Shown here: piece by piece, positions 36,463 to 46,145 of the stretch
How positions within the stretch are numbered: position 1 is the stretch's first letter
Layout of the letters: every line of letters begins with the position of its first letter
DNA from: Candidatus Obscuribacterales bacterium
GTDB taxonomy: Bacteria; Cyanobacteriota; Vampirovibrionia; Obscuribacterales; Obscuribacteraceae
Assembly: GCA_021732025.1 (NCBI GenBank)
Contig: JAKFVU010000077.1
Location: 1-64,000, forward strand
DNA: 64,000 bases
Reading direction: 5' to 3'
Translations under genes and position numbers: made by a program
The notes under the pieces: generated by a model
Databases searched by the model: none
What the model was told of the DNA's origin: nothing
What the model saw: only the letters and a program-made list of their open reading frames with translations

Positions 36463-37263
36463 ATGGCAAATTCTAGGAATATAAAAGAACGCTCTGTTTT
36501 AGAGAAGAGCCGCAATATTGTCGATTTAGACTGCGCCATTGGCCAGCTTGATGATGCTCGTTTCTTTCTTCAATGTTTGTCCATTGGCTTGACTGCGGCA
36601 TTAATCTTGAGCCTGATCTTTTTTGTTCCGATTGCCTTGGCTTTTCCATTGGCCCTCGTCACTGGTCATTCTTCCACCCCGGCCGATCTTCGCTTGATCG
36701 GTTCATGGATTGTCTCTAGCGTTATCTGCGGCTCTATTGGAGCTGGAGTACTGGTTTGTTTTCTTAGCTTTGTGCATACCTGGCAAGTGGGCCAGTTCGG
36801 CAAACCTTACCAACGCCGCTCAATTCAATTGCCGCAGAACTTTAATCAGGCTTGTGAACTTGTTGGTTTCGCCTTGGCCGAACTTGAAGGCTATGAGATT
36901 TTGGTGGCTGACGTCGCTGCTGGTCATTTGTTATTAGAGGTGCAGCAGACTAGTTCAGCAATTAACTATTTGACTGTCAATCTCTGCACCCTGACCAATG
37001 GGGGCACACTGGTAAACATCACCGGCGCGCCAGCCCTGATGGGACGGGCCAAACTGTTTAGTGCTTTCTACTGCGATCGCGGTGTTAATGCTGATAATGT
37101 TGAGTGTTTGATTGACTTTCTCAAGCCTTTTGCCCGCTTAGAAGACCTCAACCTTAAGCCTAAAGTAGTTAAGGCAAAGATCGGCTATGACCCACAGGTA
37201 CGGGATCGCTACGCGCCACCCAGCAGCATCGCTGGGCAAAAACTGGCTTATCCCAATAGCTGA
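36463..37263 (+). CDS. hypothetical two-TM membrane protein
   Basis: ORF with two TM hairpins; ATG at 36463 (MANSRNIKERSVLEKSRNIVDLD). Confidence 0.55.
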   Translation: MANSRNIKERSVLEKSRNIVDLDCAIGQLDDARFFLQCLSIGLTAALILSLIFFVPIALAFPLALVTGHSSTPADLRLIGSWIVSSVICGSIGAGVLVCFLSFVHTWQVGQFGKPYQRRSIQLPQNFNQACELVGFALAELEGYEILVADVAAGHLLLEVQQTSSAINYLTVNLCTLTNGGTLVNITGAPALMGRAKLFSAFYCDRGVNADNVECLIDFLKPFARLEDLNLKPKVVKAKIGYDPQVRDRYAPPSSIAGQKLAYPNS

Positions 37264-37305
37264 TTCCGCATGGTTGATTTTAAATCAGCGTTATAATTCC
37301 ACTAT

Positions 37306-37842
37306 ATGTTGATCATTCGCAAGGCGCGGGAAGAAGATACGGACACCTCTGACATTAGGGGTATTCTCGACGTGCATTATGCCGCGGTTCATGGAGAGCC
37401 CGTTGATTACTACGATGAAGAGGTCTTAGACGACTGGTCGCCCGATGTAACTGACAGTCGCATAGAGAATTTCATTAATCGCCCCCAGCGTTCTGACGAA
37501 GTTGTGCGTGTGGCTGAAATGGACAATGCCGTAGTGGGTTTTGGCATACTTGTACCGCGTCTAAGTGAGATTCGCGCTTGCTATGTCCATCCTCGTCTTT
37601 CTCGGCAAGGGATTGGCGTGGCCCTTTTAAACGAATTAGAGCGCTTAGCTGGGCAATCTGGCCTTGATTGGCTCAATCTTAATGCGGCTTTGAATGCTGA
37701 GCCGTTTTATCTTGCTAATGGTTATGTCGCCGATGGGCTTGGTAAGCAACTCTTGCCGGGTGGTCGGGAGATGAGCTGTGTGCGCATGTACAAGTTTTTA
37801 GTGAGCGAAACTTCAAAATGGAGTCGCGGGCTAATTCCTTAA
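37306..37842 (+). CDS. GNAT-family N-acetyltransferase
   Basis: IRKAREEDTDTSDIRGI...IRACYVHPRLSRQGIGVALLNELERLA. Confidence 0.87.
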   Translation: MLIIRKAREEDTDTSDIRGILDVHYAAVHGEPVDYYDEEVLDDWSPDVTDSRIENFINRPQRSDEVVRVAEMDNAVVGFGILVPRLSEIRACYVHPRLSRQGIGVALLNELERLAGQSGLDWLNLNAALNAEPFYLANGYVADGLGKQLLPGGREMSCVRMYKFLVSETSKWSRGLIP

Positions 37843-37931
37843 CAGGACCCTTAAGTGCGACTTGTCATGAAGAAGTTGCTACGTTTTTTCTGCAAATTTT
37901 TGATTTAAGTCTGAGGCAGGCGTAAAATAGT

Positions 37932-37974
37932 TCGGTCACAAAGTAATCGTCACAAAGTGTTCGTCACAAAGTAG
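37932..37974. repeat. three tandem 14-15 nt direct repeats TCG(G)TCACAAAGTNN upstream of aminotransferase gene
   Basis: tcggtcacaaagtaa / tcgtcacaaagtgt / tcgtcacaaagtag read directly. Confidence 0.85.
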
Positions 37975-38017
37975 TGCCTTGTTTTTTGAGGCTGCTAAAA
38001 ACGTGGGAGTAAAAAAA

Positions 38018-39373
38018 ATGGCTCAAGATCTGGAGACAGCTCAGGCAAAATCCAGGGAGGTACTGGAGCTTATCGGAAAGAAAAAGCTCACCCAAGAGGA
38101 GCGCGACAAAGTTATTGCTGATTCAGTTCGGTATTGGACAGATCACGTTAATGCTGGCTTCTTGAAGTATCGAAAATCAGTCAGTACAGACTATACGGCT
38201 GTTGAATGGGAAGATAACGGAGCAGTTTTTCGTGATATTAACGGCAAAGAATTCATAGATATGTTGGGTGGTTATGGCGTTTATAACGTTGGTCACCGTC
38301 ACCCACGAGTCTTGAAAGCTGTAACCGAACAGCTAGAGCGACAAGCAATTCACTCACAAGAGCTGATAGATCCACTAAGAACCTATTTGGCGTATTTGGT
38401 TTCATTGATTACCCCTGGTGATCTCAATTATTCATTCTTCTCCAATTCAGGTACTGAATCTGTAGAAGGTTGTATGAAAATGGCCATGTTGGCCACTGGA
38501 CGCAAGCACTTTGTGGGAACAGTGGGCGCATTTCACGGCAAAACTCTAGGCGCTCTTGGCGGTACATCCAAAGCGATGTTCCGTGAGCCCTTCATGCCTT
38601 TGTTGAACTGGAGTCACATACCATTTGGTGACATCAAGGCTTTAGAAACCACACTAAGTTGTGCTGATTTTAGCGGTGATAGAGTGGCAGCCTTTGTCGT
38701 CGAGCCCATTCAAGGCGAAGGCGGTATTAACGTTGCCCCTCCTGGTTATCTGGCAGCAGCACGCGAACTGTGCGACAAATATGGAGCCATGCTTGTCTTC
38801 GATGAAGTGCAAAGTGGAATGGGCCGTACCGGCAAAATGTTCTACTGCGATTATGAAGGTGTTGTGCCTGACTTGATGGCTCTAGGAAAGGCCTTCGGCG
38901 GTGGTGTTATGCCGATTGGCGCAGTTGTTGGCAATGAGAAAGTATGGGCTAAGTATGTAGAGAATCCCTTCTTGCATACCACTACTTTTGGTGGCAATCC
39001 TGTAGCGTGTGCCGCAGCGATTGCGACAATTTCAATTTTGCTTGATGAAGATTTGCCAAAACAAGCGCGCGAGAAAGGTGATTATCTAATTGATAAAGTG
39101 ACGCAACTGGCAAAGCAATTCCCGGATGTTCTCTCGAAGATTCGCGGCGTGGGCTTGATGTTGGGGATGGAATTTACTGGCAATGACACTGGCTATGCTG
39201 TGGCAAAGGAACTCTTCAGCCGCAATATTCTCATCTCTGGTACTTATATTAATTCGCGCGTTTTAAGAGTTGAGCCACCATTGGTGATTTCATACGAGCA
39301 AATTGATATGTTCCTCAAAGCCTTAGAAGAATCTTTGGCAGCAGTATCGAAGCTGGCACCAGCTCTTAAATAG
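38018..39373 (+). CDS. patA: class III aminotransferase, putrescine aminotransferase (PatA)-like
   Basis: DHVNAGFLKYRKSVSTDYTAVEWEDN...FIDMLGGYGVYNVGHRHPRV...HSQELIDPLRTYLA...FHGKTLGALGGTSKAMFREPFMPLL; LVFDEVQSGMGRTG; ALGKAFGGG PLP Lys. ATG 38018 with GGGAG SD. Confidence 0.82.
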   Translation: MAQDLETAQAKSREVLELIGKKKLTQEERDKVIADSVRYWTDHVNAGFLKYRKSVSTDYTAVEWEDNGAVFRDINGKEFIDMLGGYGVYNVGHRHPRVLKAVTEQLERQAIHSQELIDPLRTYLAYLVSLITPGDLNYSFFSNSGTESVEGCMKMAMLATGRKHFVGTVGAFHGKTLGALGGTSKAMFREPFMPLLNWSHIPFGDIKALETTLSCADFSGDRVAAFVVEPIQGEGGINVAPPGYLAAARELCDKYGAMLVFDEVQSGMGRTGKMFYCDYEGVVPDLMALGKAFGGGVMPIGAVVGNEKVWAKYVENPFLHTTTFGGNPVACAAAIATISILLDEDLPKQAREKGDYLIDKVTQLAKQFPDVLSKIRGVGLMLGMEFTGNDTGYAVAKELFSRNILISGTYINSRVLRVEPPLVISYEQIDMFLKALEESLAAVSKLAPALK

Positions 39374-39393
39374 GCATCTCTAGCATGCAAATG

Positions 39394-39430
39394 CAAAAAA
39401 AGTAGTTTCCATGGAAACTACTTTTTTTTG
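39394..39430. terminator. bidirectional terminator between convergent genes
   Basis: AAAAAAAGTAGTTTCC-ATGG-... perfect palindrome AAAAAGTAGTTTCCATGGAAACTACTTTTT. Confidence 0.9.
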
Positions 39431-39435
39431 TATTT

Positions 39436-40995
39436 TTAGATCAAACCTTCGGTTCTGTAGCTGCCCGAGCGCTCTTGGGCCAATGAGTTTTGAATGCGCT
39501 TGAGCTGGTTCTTAGCTTCATAGCCAACATAAGGGTCTTGATCGTCTTTTAGCAATTCCAACACTTCGTGGGGGCAATTGCTATTGTCGATCACCCGCAG
39601 CTTAACCTGTGCCTGCTGATCTTTAGCGAGCAGGGCAAAAGCTTCAGCGGGAGTGTTGATGTTTTCGGCTACTGCGGCGCGAATTTCGATGCTCTCATTT
39701 GCCGCTAACTCAGTCAATTTAGAAGGCGGAGTGCTAAGGCGTGTGGCAATCATTTTGAGGAATGCTATTTTTTCTTGGGGGGAAGCATTTTCAGGTGGGC
39801 TGTCGAAAGCAGAGTGAGGCCGCAATTCTTTGGCTATGTCGCGAGGACCGTTGGGGTTAGAGACACTGGGATTGAACTTAAGGTCTTTGACTGTGTCTTT
39901 TTGCTGTTTGTATGCCTTTTGGGCACCATCTGAATTGAGTGATTGCCACTCACTATCGGCTTTGCTGCCATCATTGATGCCATCCGGCATGACAGCATCT
40001 AGGCTGGTGTAAGAAGCAACTAGGTGATTGGAAGTTGGATTGAAACGATTGTTGGTCAGTAGGTTATGGCTCTTACGTTCAGCTTCAACCACATCACCGC
40101 GCGCGCACAAGGCAGATTGTGCTTCTGAGGCTGTCAGTTTGCTGATGTCACGAACTAGATTCCTAAGTACGTCGGAAGGTGTATTGGGGTTTGTTGCTAC
40201 CGATAGGCGGACAGTGTTGTCCACGTCGTTAGCCAGTTTACGCAGGGTTTCCGGTGGTGTTTTTAGGTTAGCTGCCACTGAGGCGCGCACTTCTGGTGAG
40301 ACCAGCGAGGAGAGCCAAGCCAGTGTAGCCGGTGAGGTGGAGACATTTTCGGCGGCACGGTTGAATGATTCTTCGGTGGGAGAAGAGTTGCTTCCTATTA
40401 GTGTATCGTCGGGAGTGCATTGCCATTGAGCGGCCAACAAGCTTGGCTCTTCTTCGGAAGAACCAGAGTACAACCGGGTTTGGCTATCTGATTTGTCAGG
40501 GTTGGAGAAATCAAATTCTTTGCTGCGTTTGGTCTCGTTTTTCTTAGCTTTTGCCTTGGCTGCTTCATTCTTATCGACTTCAGCTTTGATAGCATCAATA
40601 TGGTGCCACGATGAGTCTAGCTGGGCACGCGCGAATGAGGGGTCAACCAAGCTTGCGGCGTCGCGCATCGTCGAAGGTGGTAGCGGCATAGCGTCTGGCT
40701 GTCCAGCGGAGAGAAACCGAGTTGATAGGTTGTCTTTGCCTTGATGAAGCAAGCTGTGGATGGTCGCGATATCTTCGGTATCGTTGCTAGATTGGGGCGC
40801 AACCGCTTCGACTACGGGCGTTACTGCGGCTTCTTCACTGGCTGCGGGCTTCTCATCTATAGATGCGTCTGCGCTGGCGGCGGAACTTGCTGCCTGGCGC
40901 GCGAGGGCTTTCTGCGCCTCGACATCTTTCTCTCGCTCGGCTTCTTCGACAATGTTTTTCAACAGTCGAATAATCCTATCTTTAAAGGATCCCAT
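39436..40995 (-). CDS. LRV-repeat protein with two separated repeat blocks
   Basis: VAANLKTPPETLRKLANDVDNTVRLS / VATNPNTPSDVLRNLVRD ... VAENINTPAEAFALLAKDQQAQVKLR / VIDNSNCPHEVLELLKDDQDPYVGYEA. Confidence 0.75.
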   Translation of the reverse strand: MGSFKDRIIRLLKNIVEEAEREKDVEAQKALARQAASSAASADASIDEKPAASEEAAVTPVVEAVAPQSSNDTEDIATIHSLLHQGKDNLSTRFLSAGQPDAMPLPPSTMRDAASLVDPSFARAQLDSSWHHIDAIKAEVDKNEAAKAKAKKNETKRSKEFDFSNPDKSDSQTRLYSGSSEEEPSLLAAQWQCTPDDTLIGSNSSPTEESFNRAAENVSTSPATLAWLSSLVSPEVRASVAANLKTPPETLRKLANDVDNTVRLSVATNPNTPSDVLRNLVRDISKLTASEAQSALCARGDVVEAERKSHNLLTNNRFNPTSNHLVASYTSLDAVMPDGINDGSKADSEWQSLNSDGAQKAYKQQKDTVKDLKFNPSVSNPNGPRDIAKELRPHSAFDSPPENASPQEKIAFLKMIATRLSTPPSKLTELAANESIEIRAAVAENINTPAEAFALLAKDQQAQVKLRVIDNSNCPHEVLELLKDDQDPYVGYEAKNQLKRIQNSLAQERSGSYRTEGLI

Positions 40996-41136
40996 CCCCC
41001 GCTAACCCCACTTTCTACATCTATTTAACTGTCTATCTATCTATAGCTGTAACTGCCGCCTACCATACACCTATACTGATGCTATCTCAGTGCCCTAGCG
41101 GCCGGGTATAGGTTCTACCGTATTGTTGTGGTGGTT

Positions 41137-41191
41137 AACCTATAGGTTCTCTTTCTCTATACTAATCCCGTACAAAGTTATAGGGTACGGG
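41137..41191. promoter_or_regulatory. palindrome-rich intergenic region between divergent LRV and TPR genes
   Basis: AACCTATAGGTT perfect palindrome (41137-41148) and CCCGTAC-N11-GTACGGG inverted repeat (41167-41191). Confidence 0.5.
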
Positions 41192-41284
41192 TCTAGCCGC
41201 CGCTTACTATCTGGGTAAGAATATAGACGAGAGCTAATATTCGATAGCTTTCGGGAAGCCGTTCTAATTAGTAGTCTGAATTGT

Positions 41285-42184
41285 TTGGTCTCCCAAAAAC
41301 AAAAAAACGTTTTTACTTCGAGCGAAGTTGAACCGCTAATCTTAGATTCTATTTTTGAGGCAGTTATGAAGTGTGAAACGATCCCTGAACTAGAGAGATT
41401 CCTAACTATTCAGGAACAGGCCTTGGGGCAAGACAGCCCAGAGGTAGCGGCAACAGTTTCAAAGCTGGCCGATCTATATTTCAATAAAGGTATGCTTGAG
41501 AATGCAGAAGCTCTTTATAGAAGGGCTTTAGAAATCATGGAAAGAACTCTCGGACCATATCGCGCTGAAGTAGCTGATACAAAGAAATGTCTAGAGAAGG
41601 TGTTGACTGTGCGCAAGAAGAGCGCACCAACAGCTGTTTATGCTCGTCCTTCTAGTGACTGGAAGCACTCGATGACTGATTCGTCTACATCATTAGATGC
41701 CATTCCCCAATCGATGGCTCTGGGATGGCCGACCGGTTTTCCTGATGACCACGAAAAAGAAGCTGAGCTAGAAGTAGCTTCGGTGCGCCAGATGATGGGT
41801 AAAGATCATCCTCATGTAGCCGATATGCTGACCAAGTTGGCTGACCATTATTGCCGCAGACGTCTCTATCGCGAGATGGAACCCATACTTCTAGAAGCTT
41901 TGCAGATACGCGAAAAGTCGCTTGGCGGCGAGCATCCCTTGGTCTCAACCTCGCTAAAAAATCTCGCTCGTCTCTATTATTTCCAAACTCGTTTTGAATT
42001 ATCCGAGCCATTGTTCAAGCGTGCACTCGCCATCAGGCAGAAAGTTTATAGCAAGGATCATCCTCGCTTTGCCGATGTAGAAGAGCAGTATGCCAAGCTT
42101 TTGCGTAAAACCAATAGAGTGGCTCAAGCGCAAGAAATGGAAAACCATGTACGTGCTGTGCGCGGACAATTCGCGCCTAACTAA
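41285..42184 (+). CDS. TPR protein (kinesin-light-chain type repeats)
   Basis: SPEVAATVSKLADLYFNKGMLENAEALYRRALEIMERTLGP; HPLVSTSLKNLARLYYFQTRFELSEPLFKRALAIRQKV. Confidence 0.8.
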   Translation: MVSQKQKNVFTSSEVEPLILDSIFEAVMKCETIPELERFLTIQEQALGQDSPEVAATVSKLADLYFNKGMLENAEALYRRALEIMERTLGPYRAEVADTKKCLEKVLTVRKKSAPTAVYARPSSDWKHSMTDSSTSLDAIPQSMALGWPTGFPDDHEKEAELEVASVRQMMGKDHPHVADMLTKLADHYCRRRLYREMEPILLEALQIREKSLGGEHPLVSTSLKNLARLYYFQTRFELSEPLFKRALAIRQKVYSKDHPRFADVEEQYAKLLRKTNRVAQAQEMENHVRAVRGQFAPN

Positions 42185-44130
42185 TCATTTTTGCTCTTAA
42201 GTCGTTTGACCAGAGCCGCCATATCGTCATATCTGCCAAACGAAGGCACGAGGTAAGTACCTTGGCAGAACTGGCGCACCTCTGCTAAAAGTTCTTCGGC
42301 AAGCTCTAGACCTTTCTGAGAACCACTCTCGCCGGCCTCCTCCATTGCTTTGCGAATTTTGGCAGGTATAGAAATTCCCGGTACTTCGTTATGCAAATAT
42401 TCGGCGTGCTTGCTTGAATGTAAGGGCATGATGCCGACTAAAAGCGGCAAAGGAAGGTCGCCGAATTGTTCCAAGAAGTCAGTTAGATCGCTCACTTGAT
42501 AAATTGGTTGAGTCATAACAAAATGAGCGCCAGCCTCAATTTTTCTTCTGAATCTCTCCAGCTCCATGGCTCGGTTTTGAGCAGTAGGGTTAAGAGCACA
42601 ACCGATAGAAAGATTGAGTGGGGTACCAATGGTATTACCGGCGATGTCTTGCCCAGCATTTAATTGCGAAATTATGCGAATTAAGCCAATTGAATCTACA
42701 TCGTATACTGCTGTGGCGTGAGCGTAATTGCCCAAGGCGGGTGGGTCTCCAGTAAGAGCAAGAATATTTTTTAAGCCCAAAGCCTGACAGCCTAATAGAT
42801 CTGCTTGCATACCCATTAAGTTGCGATCGCGCGTGGTGAAGTGGATGATGGTATCAACTCCAACTTTTTGGCTGATCAATTGGCAAGTTGCTAATGAAGA
42901 CATGCGTACTCTGGCCATGGGGCTGTCACCAACATTTATGGCATCGGCACCGGCTTTGAAGAGTAAATCGGCTGCTGCCAAAATCTTTTTAGTACCAGCT
43001 CCTTTTGGTGGGTCAAGCTCAACTGAGATATAAAAATCTTGTTTGCTTTTGCCCTCTTTGATATTTTTTAGATGGGCACTCAACGATAGAGTTTCTTTGC
43101 TTTTGTCATCGACAGTTTCAAGTGAATCAGGATGAAACAGTACGGTTTCTTGTGCGCTTAACGAGCCACTAACAGCGCTAACATTATTCGTTTGAGTTGC
43201 TTTTGCTAAATAGCTGTCGACACTCTTTCTCATTTCTTTAATGTGCTCAGGAGTTGTCCCACAGCAGCCGCCGACAATTCTTGCTCCCGCTCTCAAATAG
43301 GGTTCGATATATGAGGCGCAATAGTGTGGCTTGCTCATAAACACGGGGCGACCGCCGATAAGGCTTGGCTGGCCGGCGTTTGGTAAACATGAAAATGTCA
43401 GCTTACCGGGTTCTAAATTGAGCGTGCGAATTGCTGCTGTTAGGCGAATTAACGAATCGAAAACTGGGCCTGGTCCGGCACCGCAATTGATACCAATGAC
43501 ATCGGGGGCCTCGTCGCCTAGATCGCGAATTAAACGAGCGACATCTTCTGGTGTAGCTCCAAGAAGGGTGTGACCTTCTACTGAAAAGGAAATCTGTGCC
43601 ACTACCGGTAGTTTAGAGAGATTGCGAGCGGCGCGCACGGCAATTGCCGTTTCTTCTAGGCTCGACATTGTCTCGATCATAAAGAGGTCGACGCCGCCAG
43701 CCAGCAAGGCCTCCATTTGTTCTTTGAAGGCATAGTCGAGTTCGTCAAGAGCTGTATCGCCCAGCGGTGGTAAAAGTTTGCCAGTAGGGCCGACTGAACC
43801 GGCTACAAAAGTTGGCTGACCAGCGATCTCGCGCGCATTTCTGGCAATCTTGGCTGCCCAGACATTGATTTTCCAGACATCGTTTTCTAGTCCACTATTG
43901 GCAAGTTTGATGCGGTTACCAGAGAAAGAATTTGTTTCAATAATTTCAGCTCCGGCGTTGATGTAGTCAACGTGAAGTTGTTGAATTGTTTCTTGCTTGG
44001 TCAAATTTAAGTGCTCAAAGCATGCCTCAGTTGAAGCGCCCCTTGAGTACAAGAGTGTACCGATACCTCCGTCGGCCAATAATGGCCGCTGTTTCAGGGT
44101 TTCTAAAAATGAGTTAGATGTGTTTGACAT
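42181..44130 (-). CDS. bifunctional homocysteine S-methyltransferase / 5,10-methylenetetrahydrofolate reductase
   Basis: N-terminal Hcy methyltransferase (LADGGIGTLLYSRG, IGINCGAGP, GGCCGTTPEHI) fused to MTHFR-like domain (VELDPPKGAGTKKILAAADLLFKAGADAINVGDSP...LALTGDPP). Confidence 0.92.
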   Translation of the reverse strand: MSNTSNSFLETLKQRPLLADGGIGTLLYSRGASTEACFEHLNLTKQETIQQLHVDYINAGAEIIETNSFSGNRIKLANSGLENDVWKINVWAAKIARNAREIAGQPTFVAGSVGPTGKLLPPLGDTALDELDYAFKEQMEALLAGGVDLFMIETMSSLEETAIAVRAARNLSKLPVVAQISFSVEGHTLLGATPEDVARLIRDLGDEAPDVIGINCGAGPGPVFDSLIRLTAAIRTLNLEPGKLTFSCLPNAGQPSLIGGRPVFMSKPHYCASYIEPYLRAGARIVGGCCGTTPEHIKEMRKSVDSYLAKATQTNNVSAVSGSLSAQETVLFHPDSLETVDDKSKETLSLSAHLKNIKEGKSKQDFYISVELDPPKGAGTKKILAAADLLFKAGADAINVGDSPMARVRMSSLATCQLISQKVGVDTIIHFTTRDRNLMGMQADLLGCQALGLKNILALTGDPPALGNYAHATAVYDVDSIGLIRIISQLNAGQDIAGNTIGTPLNLSIGCALNPTAQNRAMELERFRRKIEAGAHFVMTQPIYQVSDLTDFLEQFGDLPLPLLVGIMPLHSSKHAEYLHNEVPGISIPAKIRKAMEEAGESGSQKGLELAEELLAEVRQFCQGTYLVPSFGRYDDMAALVKRLKSKND

Positions 44131-44304
44131 TTGCTAGCTTTGGGCGCCTGCGTGAAGTGTAGTTGTTATTATTAGCGATCTCGCTTGGTCTTCCTGCTAA
44201 TATACCTTGCATAAAGAATTTGGGTCAGATTGCAAAGGTTGTGGCTAGCAATAGCCAATCTTGCGGCCTTGTTCTCGGATATCCACGTCATTAAAGGGTT
44301 CTCA

Positions 44305-46104
44305 GTGACCGACCCCAAGTTAATCAGAAATTTCTCCATTATTGCCCATATCGACCACGGCAAGTCTACCTTGGCCGACCGCTTGTTGGAGATGACCAAT
44401 ACCATCGCCAAGCGACATATGCAGGCGCAAGTGCTTGACTCGATGGACATCGAACGTGAGCGCGGTATCACAATTAAGGCCCAAGCGGCGCGCATGGACT
44501 ATATTGCCGATGACGGCCAGACTTATATTCTCAATTTAATTGATACCCCCGGCCACGTCGACTTTGGCTATGAAGTTTCGCGTAGTTTGGCTGCCTGTGA
44601 AGGCGCCCTGCTTATTGTTGACGCCACTCAAGGGGTCGAGGCTCAGACATTAGCAAACGTGCACTTGGCCTCAGAGAACAACCTTGAAATTGTCGTAGTA
44701 ATTAACAAGATTGACCTGCCCAGCGCCGAGCCTGAGCGTATTCGCGCCGAGATTGAAGATGTGATCGGTATACCGGCCGATGAAGCTATTCTTGCTAGCG
44801 CTAAAAACAATATTGGCGTCAAAGATGTGCTAGAAGCTATCGTCAAATTTGTGCCAGCTCCTAGAAATACTGTTAATGAGCCACTGCGTGCACTTATATT
44901 CGATAGCTATTTCGACAGTTATCGCGGCATCATTGTTTACTTTAGAGTCAAAGACGGTGAAGTAAAAGTGGGCGATAAAATTCGCTTCATGGCCAATGAC
45001 AAAACTTTTGATATCGCCGAATTGGGTGTTTTGCGCCCAGCTCAAGTAAAAGTTGATCGATTGGGCCCTGGTGAAGTAGGTTATCTTGCCGCTCAAATCA
45101 AAGACGTTGAGACACTGGTGGGCGACACCATTACTTTGGTTTCTAATCCGGCCGTTGAGCCATTGCCTGGTTATCGTCCAGCTAAGCCCATGGTTTACGC
45201 CGGTATCTATCCAGTAGACAACGATCAATATCCTGATCTGCGTGAAGCTTTAGACAAGCTCAAGCTCAATGATTCATCTTTATTTTTTGAACCTGAAACA
45301 TCTGATGCATTAGGTTTTGGCTTCCGCTGCGGATTCCTTGGTTTGCTCCACATGGAGATCATTCAAGAGAGATTGGAGCGTGAGTACAACCTCAATTTAA
45401 TTACTACAGCACCATCAGTGGTTTATCGAGTAACTAAAACTGATAACACTGTAGTTATGGTTGAAAACCCAGCCTTGCTGCCCGATCCGACCTATCGTCT
45501 TTTTATCGAAGAACCGTTTGTTACTGCCAATATCATTACGCCGACTGAGTATGTTGGTACCTTGATGGAACTCAGTCAGCAGAGACGTGGTGTCTATGTA
45601 GACATGAAGCACTTAGACCCTAGGCGGGCCATGCTGGTTTACGAACTACCCCTAGCTGAAATCATCACTGACTTTTTCGACCAATTGAAAAGCCGCTCTA
45701 GGGGCTACGCCAGCCTTGATTATCTCTTCAAAGAGTTCAGAGAAGAGCGCTTAGTCAAAATTGATATTCTCATCGGTGGCGACAAAGTTGATGCCCTTTC
45801 GGCGATTGTTCACTATGACCGGGCCCACTCTGCGGGGCGAGCAATCTCTGAGAAGTTGAAAAAACTTATCCCTAGACAAATGTTTGAAGTGCCTATTCAG
45901 GCTGCTATTGGTGGCAAGATTGTCGCCCGTGAAACCATCTCAGCTGTGCGTAAGAACGTGCTAGCGAAGTGTTATGGCGGTGACATTAGCCGTAAGCGCA
46001 AACTTCTCGATAAGCAGAAAGAAGGCAAAAAACGCATGAAGTCTGTTGGGCGGGTGGAGATTCCACAAGAGGCCTTCATGGCCTTGCTCAAGATTGATGA
46101 ATAG
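44305..46104 (+). CDS. lepA: elongation factor 4 (LepA)
   Basis: [38 protein letters not shown]-terminal [34 protein letters not shown] 44305 start after AAAGGG. Confidence 0.97.
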   Translation: MTDPKLIRNFSIIAHIDHGKSTLADRLLEMTNTIAKRHMQAQVLDSMDIERERGITIKAQAARMDYIADDGQTYILNLIDTPGHVDFGYEVSRSLAACEGALLIVDATQGVEAQTLANVHLASENNLEIVVVINKIDLPSAEPERIRAEIEDVIGIPADEAILASAKNNIGVKDVLEAIVKFVPAPRNTVNEPLRALIFDSYFDSYRGIIVYFRVKDGEVKVGDKIRFMANDKTFDIAELGVLRPAQVKVDRLGPGEVGYLAAQIKDVETLVGDTITLVSNPAVEPLPGYRPAKPMVYAGIYPVDNDQYPDLREALDKLKLNDSSLFFEPETSDALGFGFRCGFLGLLHMEIIQERLEREYNLNLITTAPSVVYRVTKTDNTVVMVENPALLPDPTYRLFIEEPFVTANIITPTEYVGTLMELSQQRRGVYVDMKHLDPRRAMLVYELPLAEIITDFFDQLKSRSRGYASLDYLFKEFREERLVKIDILIGGDKVDALSAIVHYDRAHSAGRAISEKLKKLIPRQMFEVPIQAAIGGKIVARETISAVRKNVLAKCYGGDISRKRKLLDKQKEGKKRMKSVGRVEIPQEAFMALLKIDE

Positions 46105-46145
46105 TTTGCTTGAGACTTAAATGATCACCTCTTTTGGTAAAGACC

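Noticed and set aside
37932-37974. CRISPR array
   Set aside because: Only three 14-nt tandem copies without spacers; no cas genes in the window.
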